Positions 63,027-64,000 of a stretch of DNA of 64,000 bases are shown here, piece by piece (position 1 is the first letter of the stretch; the number at the start of each line of letters is the position of its first letter). Source of the stretch: Leptasterias polaris. Its lineage: Eukaryota; Echinodermata; Asteroidea; Forcipulatida; Asteriidae. The stretch covers positions 992,001 to 1,056,000 of the forward strand of contig JAZGTN010000192.1 of NCBI GenBank assembly GCA_037783415.1, given 5' to 3'. Under the pieces are notes generated by a model. That model was not told where the DNA came from. It did no database searches and saw only the letters and a program-made list of their open reading frames with translations. The position numbers and the translations under genes are program-made.

Positions 63027-63695
63027 CTGATGCGCCGGACAAGCTGGTGTTGTTTGAGTGCAGATTCGGTTCCCTGTCACAATTTGGGCTCGACATGGGG
63101 CATGGTATAACCCCCCCCCCCCCCCCCCCCCCCCCAAGATGTGTCTTCATTGTGTGCTTGGAATCTCAGGAATTCTTTAATTATTTAGAGGCTTTTAGCA
63201 TAGGAGCATGGCACTTCTGTACAAGATGAAAATAGCGTATTCAAGTATGGGAACATTGCATGGGGGATACCCTCGCACATATTGGGCATGGTATATCTCG
63301 CTGCGGAAAATGGCACAGATACTGGATATCGCAACAATCCTATATTGAGTTTTGTCATTTTTCTCACATCTATATGGTGGCCCTGGAGGGCCATCGAACT
63401 GTTTTGACACAAATAATTATTTTCACAACCCCCCCCCCCCCCCCCAGCCGTAAAATGTGACGTTAATATTCGCGACGAAGTTGTGAAATGTGACATCAAT
63501 GTCGTGTTTTATTGGTTCGTTTAACTTTCACCTTAGTTAATGTATGATTCATTTTAATTTCGCGGTGTGTCTGTTTACTTAATGGGGATTTTTGTCGCTC
63601 CTTATTTGCAGGTATTTGAAGGACTTTCAAATGTGATTCGAAAAGCCCGGGAAATTTACTCAGCCCGAAAGGACAACGCTATTCATGTAAAATAA
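36509..63695 (+). CDS. AADAT: Kynurenine/alpha-aminoadipate aminotransferase-like gene, 12 exons
   Basis: Exons 36509-36575, 47927-48020, 48785-48853, 50069-50201, 52111-52188, 53477-53589, 55100-55259, 55555-55637, 60660-60756, 62122-62248, 62500-62717 and 63612-63695 join by GT-AG into 441 codons including stop. The family's PLP enzymes transaminate 2-aminoadipate and kynurenine with 2-oxoglutarate. Human AADAT has 425 residues, and this product aligns along nearly all its length, with residue numbers offset by two in the catalytic half. Seen here: Gly37 in VGCPNP, Ser115-Gln116 in PGSQ, Asn200 in NNPAG, Asp228 and Tyr231 in DDPYY, Lys261 in DSFSK (Schiff-base lysine), Arg268 in GLRLAF and Arg400 in FRVSVA. 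Oddities: the usual DEPAY segment is STTPAF (human Tyr142 becomes Phe140), and exon 5 is very diverged. Intron 1 holds a DIRS element and intron 8 a piggyBac. It could be a diverged paralog; activity is unproven. Confidence 0.85.
37059..37205 (+). repeat. DIRS left inverted terminal repeat
   Basis: About 145 bp, from tacaagtcgaagagggattg to cataagtcatgaggcatctt, found inverted at 46692-46841 with only a few differences (for example caaaggg versus caaattaggg). Confidence 0.92.
37279..37393. repeat. DIRS internal complementary region
   Basis: The first part, tcttcgacttgtacttcatt onward to catataattt, is the reverse complement of the left terminus; the second, aattctatttcataacattc to gagggattgca, is the reverse complement of the right terminus. 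This is how DIRS elements template the ends of their circular intermediate. Confidence 0.9.
37494..38751 (-). pseudogene. DIRS tyrosine recombinase (interrupted)
   Basis: N-terminal core-binding part with SWRSRTKLQYESAWKCW, NFLAYGHSNGKLYSTLNTYR and the first catalytic Arg in LVSAQRTQTL. The C-terminal part has YTAHSFRSASTSAAF (His-x-x-Arg) and WSNANTFAKFYNKP with the nucleophile Tyr. A 124-bp insert at 37830-37953 splits the gene between RTFL and KDYL; across it the frame would be intact. Confidence 0.88.
37830..37953 (-). mobile_element. 124-bp 3' retro-fragment with (TTGAA)n tail
   Basis: It interrupts the recombinase frame. On the minus strand it ends aataaaagtttgaattgaat with several TTGAA units, a LINE-type tail like that at 35640. 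Only caa is shared at both edges, so the target duplication is short or absent. Confidence 0.75.
38700..40450 (-). pseudogene. DIRS reverse transcriptase-RNase H (frameshifted)
   Basis: RT motifs: FVSNIFLIPKKSGGLRPVIN, LTSIDLKDAYFSIPM, LPFGLSSAPRIFTKVM and VIFIDDILI (catalytic Asp pair). The frame shifts by one base near 39725. RNase H follows with VISTDASNTGWGA, HINMLELMAAKNAL, IKSDNSTTVSYI and DNTADYLSR-like NSNTIADYLSR, so all acidic residues are present. A second shift near 38810 leads to PPFCLLCRIL and PLWKAQPWFPQLL, the usual C-terminus. Confidence 0.88.
40450..41177 (-). pseudogene. DIRS gag, C-terminal part
   Basis: Resumes NNVTAELNQNTSARYRDAIV, with VDADLWGTIPASARSKD and a C-terminal arginine/glycine-rich region with RGFHHGFTAGRPSGNR and NRRGGRN, probably nucleic-acid binding. 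A frame change near 40830 separates the two halves. There is no zinc knuckle. Confidence 0.75.
41360..42046 (+). CDS. LINE ORF1 protein (coiled coil + RRM-like)
   Basis: 228 residues. A coiled coil at about residues 70-95 (KINLLESKIRHLESNLSELE) leads to YSRRNTLIVYGIPE, the first strand of an RRM-like RNA-binding fold. It continues through STIDRTHRLG and RRPIIIKFNTYNTRAIFYRA to a C-terminal domain. This type of ORF1 product chaperones LINE RNA. The frame is intact. Confidence 0.85.
   Translation: MPPKKQPVQEPLTIDPAVLSAALVEAFKSKSLIDALVPALAEAITDSVSKNIYEAVELEFTKRDKKINLLESKIRHLESNLSELEQYSRRNTLIVYGIPEDNQENTDNKIIEIAKHHLNVDIPISTIDRTHRLGSKTGRNGEPRRRPIIIKFNTYNTRAIFYRARAAFKGKDIFVHESLTPTRQRWLKQARNHTSTLKAWTQDGKIEVRLQNNTRLTINSEDDLRKLN
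42641..45635 (+). pseudogene. LINE ORF2: endonuclease-reverse transcriptase, one frame break
   Basis: The endonuclease begins LSIFHHNARSIIKN in one frame. Near 42985 sequence is missing (the ETWL motif is absent) and the frame changes. It resumes DHTIPPTIDGYSFLGENR, GVLYRPPNTD, LTGDFNINLL and DLSDHLPIFH (catalytic Asp-His). RT then runs open to 45635: SPGHDDINPSIVKK, YRPISVLPAFSKLLEKL, FGFRPKHST, FLDLSKAFDTLDHDIL, GVPQGTILGPLLFIIYIND and LLFADDTNIF (catalytic Asp pair). The C-terminus has NNLPPNITS. CR1/L2-like by these motifs. The 738-residue main frame (43419-45635) is open, so the insertion is fairly young. Confidence 0.85.
46163..46663 (-). pseudogene. DIRS gag, N-terminal part (split by LINE)
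   Basis: ATG at 46663; MDSIDLELPSDIESEFQ, an acidic N-terminus, a short coiled coil near SIASMQNMLTNMV, and on to IAEKYATPANAPAV, where the LINE's tail interrupts. It continues at about 41177. Confidence 0.8.
46692..46841 (-). repeat. DIRS right inverted terminal repeat
   Basis: Inverted match of 37059-37205. It precedes the gag start codon (46663) and probably carries the element's promoter. Confidence 0.9.
46862..47926. other. Intron 1 remainder
   Basis: No exon until 47927. A degenerate telomere-like run (ggggttggggttagagttcg then ggttagggtt) lies at about 47350-47380. Confidence 0.5.
47927..48020 (+). CDS. AADAT: AADAT-like exon 2
   Basis: Acceptor ttccag, donor gtgagt. Encodes DLLTSDIDISTSVGCPNPAV then FPFNGATFNL, matching the family's GLPNPxMFPF segment that contacts the active site. 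It lies about 1.07 kb after the DIRS element's end. Confidence 0.85.
48056..48150 (+). repeat. (GTTT)n-rich microsatellite
   Basis: gtttgtttgt repeats broken by gggttgtttgctc; lies in intron 2. Confidence 0.9.
48785..48853 (+). CDS. AADAT: AADAT-like exon 3
   Basis: Acceptor tttttatag, donor gtatgt. Encodes DGTEIALTEDDMDVALQYG then KCQG, matching the family segment that ends in ALQYSPSAG. Confidence 0.85.
48854..49569. other. Intron 3, first part
   Basis: No exon compatible with the gene's phase and no repeat structure recognised. Confidence 0.5.
49570..49980 (+). repeat. 23-bp minisatellite
   Basis: About 17 imperfect copies of acttgagttacggaagccaa followed by caa (23 bp) within intron 3, ending about 90 bp before exon 4. 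Variants include tacgaaaat and aataacggaag. Confidence 0.9.
50069..50201 (+). CDS. AADAT: AADAT-like exon 4
   Basis: Acceptor cttacttccaaag, donor gtaact. Encodes MDSLLDILYKMQCDEHHPPT, then a diverged stretch and LLMSPGSQMSLIT. The PPT and GSQ landmarks keep family spacing (Ser115-Gln116 for human Ser117-Gln118). The sequence is weakly conserved, so phase and spacing are the main support. Confidence 0.7.
50202..50797. other. Intron 4, first part
   Basis: Nothing recognised. Confidence 0.45.
50798..51240. repeat. Three tandem ~140-160-bp repeats
   Basis: Units start tttcctgaac/tcctgaacc near 50796, 50957 and 51098. Shared blocks are cttaaagtcat, tttgtgccattttgtacc, ttattcaaaaacgtgaccca and ccaaacaggaagttcaa. 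They are diverged copies in intron 4. Confidence 0.8.
51241..52110. other. Intron 4, second part
   Basis: No further exon. A 13-G run is at about 51577-51590. An inverted pair near 51990-52080 brackets ttgttgttttaatgctgttg (ttgctcgattgacacgattg with ttaatcgtgttaatcgacca). Confidence 0.45.
52111..52188 (+). CDS. AADAT: AADAT-like exon 5 (very diverged)
   Basis: Strong acceptor tattttccttccag and donor gtgagt, both phase 0. Encodes FTLLCSRENIPIISTTPAFL and FIGVPL. By position this is the NPGDNVLLDEPAYSG segment of the family; only PA-aromatic remains. It is called because it is the only phase-compatible 26-codon exon between exons 4 and 6. Confidence 0.6.
52250..52336 (+). repeat. (CTACGG)n hexamer repeat
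   Basis: Repeats of ctacgg with ctacag, ctactg variants, in intron 5 some 60 bp after exon 5. Confidence 0.92.
52430..52518 (+). repeat. Probable LINE/SINE 3' end
   Basis: ttcagcgctttaataata ... gggcgctttataagtgttgg followed by an ATT microsatellite; same layout as 13560-13627. Confidence 0.45.
52655..53040 (-). mobile_element. 5'-truncated CR1/L2-like LINE, 3' end
   Basis: On the minus strand the start codes for the end of an ORF2: YKLNLLTVNALSGLSPDHIS, then KFYGERAFNF, as in the C-terminus of CR1/L2-type polymerases. A 3' untranslated region follows with gcgctatataaatatctcgt and an ATT tail (about 52663-52672 on the plus strand). Confidence 0.75.
53477..53589 (+). CDS. AADAT: AADAT-like exon 6
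   Basis: Acceptor ttttcgtcctag, donor gtaact. Encodes up to LRKVLSRWTPEDAKNP, nearly identical to the human LRDILSRWKPEDAKNP. Confidence 0.92.
53590..55099. other. Intron 6
   Basis: No exon or complete mobile element. A short ATT run is at about 54420-54436. Frames here are short. Confidence 0.45.
55100..55259 (+). CDS. AADAT: AADAT-like exon 7
   Basis: Acceptor tgtgtccag, donor gtaaca. Contains NNPAG (cofactor-binding Asn200), RRKEIYSIAQEYDLLIVEDD and PYYYLQ (Asp228, Tyr231). The usual VPNGNNPTG is here LNPCCNNPAG. Confidence 0.95.
55555..55637 (+). CDS. AADAT: AADAT-like exon 8 (PLP lysine)
   Basis: Acceptor cgttttccag, donor gtaaga. Encodes PRIPSYLSLDVDGRVLRFDS then FSKVLSPG; Lys261 is the Schiff-base lysine, with Ser258 and Ser260 as phosphate ligands. 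Confidence 0.95.
55670..55800 (+). repeat. Possible SINE head fragment
   Basis: ggggtgtcgtggctgagcga resembles the start of the SINE at 1378 (A-box-like gtggctgagcg), but no B box follows. Short and degenerate. Confidence 0.35.
56186..57889 (+). CDS. piggyBac transposase, 567 codons, catalytic segment out of phase
   Basis: Acidic/serine-rich N-terminus (residues 1-65), then the transposase core with GWREANSYTRRPP, FELYF-like IFKLYFCEAVW, MGINKRPRYSMHWS and LRFFHLANN. The first catalytic Asp is in SLSPDETMVKFKGRL (about residue 237). The third is in YNKYMGGTDLAGQL (about 430). The C-terminal cysteine-rich domain (CVVC ... CKQC ... HC, residues 533-567) is intact. At about residue 326-337 the frame reads HASTWTIGLVARLF, but the next reading phase at 57169-57201 encodes YMDNWFSSPA, the family's second-Asp motif. 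A 1-base loss before and a 2-base loss after it cancel out, so the ORF stays open without that Asp. The protein is predicted inactive unless these are sequence errors. Confidence 0.88.
   Translation: MADENEKILEDIFADSGSEMSSDEESPLEDSETSEDSEDTEPRASTSTATLTSSKKGKKTKYKPNFRCGWREANSYTRRPPVKFTANTGVTEDFSSFSPIQIFKLYFCEAVWQIMVLETNRYAEQILRAGAENKGAWRPTNVPEMMAFVALLLCMGINKRPRYSMHWSRSEILRSPLYSATMARNRFTAILRFFHLANNRDVEGDSPRDKLAKLRPVLNIVLPSFLRVYQPGRSLSPDETMVKFKGRLSFKQYMPRKAAKWGLKSFSLNESDTGYTCAWELFTGSQPRSPQGQSSVSDPETNHPSEIGAPGNVVLNLLQGLENKGHASTWTIGLVARLFSKLSELGFGACGTVRYTTLGIPDVANSKKFPMKSGADPTMRVMWQDTKCVTLLSNYGDCSVTSKKIRSRKTSTGLRHIKKPCIVEDYNKYMGGTDLAGQLCTYYTHTHKTFKWWKRVFMTILDICLLNANVVYNSIHTNKSLSTLDFRVKVIEALISSFENNPVDHARQVSSASNALSTQHFPGPNVGGKKRDCVVCSSTSNRKQTRMICKQCIKPICVIPCFEKFHC
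57890..59780. repeat. piggyBac 3' region: diverged tandem units with poly-G
   Basis: Units begin acattgaggc(c)gggggg near 58079, 58589 and 58821 and share agtatagcactttgg, ttagttccttctttacatat, ggttcatgataggt and atcctatgagcg. A further partial copy starts near 59160. Each has a G run of 8-14 bases, and a run of 23 C is at 58014-58036. aaaatggccgcctt recurs at about 58509, 58998 and 59396. Non-coding. Confidence 0.85.
59920..60659. other. Intron 8, after piggyBac
   Basis: Nothing recognised before exon 9. Confidence 0.45.
60660..60756 (+). CDS. AADAT: AADAT-like exon 9
   Basis: Acceptor cattttcag, donor gtatgt. Encodes LRLAFITGPRKIVTQMETLY and on to NGIAQ, matching LRIGFLTGP of human with Arg268 kept. 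The 5-kb intron 8 before it contains the piggyBac element. Confidence 0.92.
60877..60964. repeat. Perfect 20-bp inverted repeat with 48-nt loop
   Basis: gcagacttaccaggtaaatt (60877-60896) and its exact complement (60945-60964). Weaker inverted likeness continues outward through CG-rich DNA to about 60820 and 61060, suggesting a foldback element, in intron 9. Confidence 0.85.
61065..62121. other. Intron 9, remainder
   Basis: No exon or repeat recognised. Confidence 0.45.
62122..62248 (+). CDS. AADAT: AADAT-like exon 10
   Basis: Acceptor catctatag, donor gtattg. Encodes ILVYKLLKQWGRTGFEEHVQ through LALADKWLT, matching LLHEWGEEGFMAHV and AAADKWLT in human. Confidence 0.92.
62500..62717 (+). 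CDS. AADAT: AADAT-like exon 11
   Basis: Acceptor ccatacag, donor gtgggt. Encodes GLAEWNVHSEGMFILFK at its start (human GLAEWHVPAAGMFLWIK) and FRVSVAMAS near its end, which supplies the substrate carboxylate-binding Arg400. Confidence 0.92.
62991..63135. repeat. Poly-G (35) / poly-C (25) pair
   Basis: 35 G at 62991-63025 and 25 C at 63111-63135, 85 bp apart, in intron 11. They are complementary and could form a hairpin or a quadruplex. A further run of 17 C is at 63429-63445. Long proline/glycine frames across them are artefacts. Confidence 0.95.
63612..63695 (+). CDS. AADAT: AADAT-like exon 12 (stop)
   Basis: Acceptor cttatttgcag. Encodes VFEGLSNVIRKAREIYSARK then DNAIHVK and TAA. The tail is longer than the human C-terminus. 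No standard AATAAA signal is seen before the window ends. Confidence 0.85.
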   Translation, partial: VFEGLSNVIRKAREIYSARKDNAIHVK

Positions 63696-64000
63696 GTGAA
63701 ATGTGACTCGGTGGAGGGGTACTAGTCACAACACTATACTTTTTATATTTTAAATTCTACCAATAGGCCTACAAACTGTTATTAAATGGGTCATTAGGCA
63801 TTGGCCACCGTGCGTGTTGGCAAACGGGGCGGGGTAGTGTGTTTGAAGGGAAGGTATGCGTTTGGTCATCACTCGCAAAAAAAAAAACGCATTGCAATGC
63901 GTTTTTTATTGGTTAGAAGTACAACAGCTTTCAATAGTATAAAGCATTTTGAGAAACATTTCACCTCGAAGTAACGTGGTTATGTAAAAAGATATCAGTT
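63696..64000. other. 3' flank of the aminotransferase gene
   Basis: Probable 3' untranslated region. No AATAAA seen. It contains a perfect palindrome at 63882-63907. Confidence 0.45.
63882..63907. terminator. 26-bp perfect palindrome in 3' flank
   Basis: Centre cgcattgcaatgcg flanked by six A and six T. It could be a hairpin at the 3' end of the transcript, but a role in 3' end formation is only a guess. Confidence 0.3.

Noticed and set aside
62905..63229. Proline- or glycine-rich proteins
   Set aside because: Produced by translating the poly-G and poly-C tracts.

Overview
The window is eukaryotic, AT-rich and full of introns, satellites and transposons. The best guess at source is a marine invertebrate deuterostome, perhaps an echinoderm. 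This rests on the mix seen: a tRNA-headed SINE with AT-rich tail, a DIRS retrotransposon, RTE and CR1/L2-like LINEs, a 2A-peptide gene, and hAT and piggyBac elements. No species marker was found, so this is inference.

Three host genes can be supported. (1) On the minus strand, from about 14.6 kb to beyond the left edge, the 5' part of an ankyrin-repeat gene: four phase-compatible exons joining into one 175-residue frame, resembling the N-terminal half of ankyrin-DHHC palmitoyltransferases. (2) On the minus strand at 29.4-27.9 kb, a small two-exon THAP zinc-finger gene. (3) On the plus strand, 36,509-63,695, a complete 12-exon gene for a 440-residue PLP aminotransferase of the AADAT/kynurenine aminotransferase II family. 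All 11 junctions keep frame, and almost every catalytic residue aligns with human AADAT.

Most of the rest is mobile or repetitive. Introns of the ankyrin gene hold a SINE, two MITE-like elements, a 2.1-kb minisatellite of 15-bp units, a hAT-like element with a nested MITE, and a decayed gene encoding a 2A ribosome-skipping motif. A 0.56-kb inverted repeat sits just upstream of the ankyrin start. From 15.5 to 26.7 kb lies a gene-free array of diverged ~1-1.4-kb units, one inverted. At 31-34.4 kb there is a decayed RTE-type LINE, followed by a MITE and a short retroinsert with a 10-bp target duplication.

The aminotransferase introns are traps for transposons. Intron 1 holds a structurally complete DIRS element (inverted terminal repeats plus internal complementary region), antisense to the gene. 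Its gag is interrupted by a 5-kb LINE and its tyrosine recombinase by a 124-bp insert. Intron 8 holds a 4-kb piggyBac element with terminal repeats and a 567-codon open frame. In that frame the second catalytic aspartate segment is read in the wrong phase between two compensating indels. Smaller minisatellites, poly-G/poly-C tracts and foldbacks fill other introns.

Coordinates of splice sites come from reading consensus donors and acceptors and matching phase; repeat boundaries are good to a few bases where target duplications are seen and looser elsewhere.
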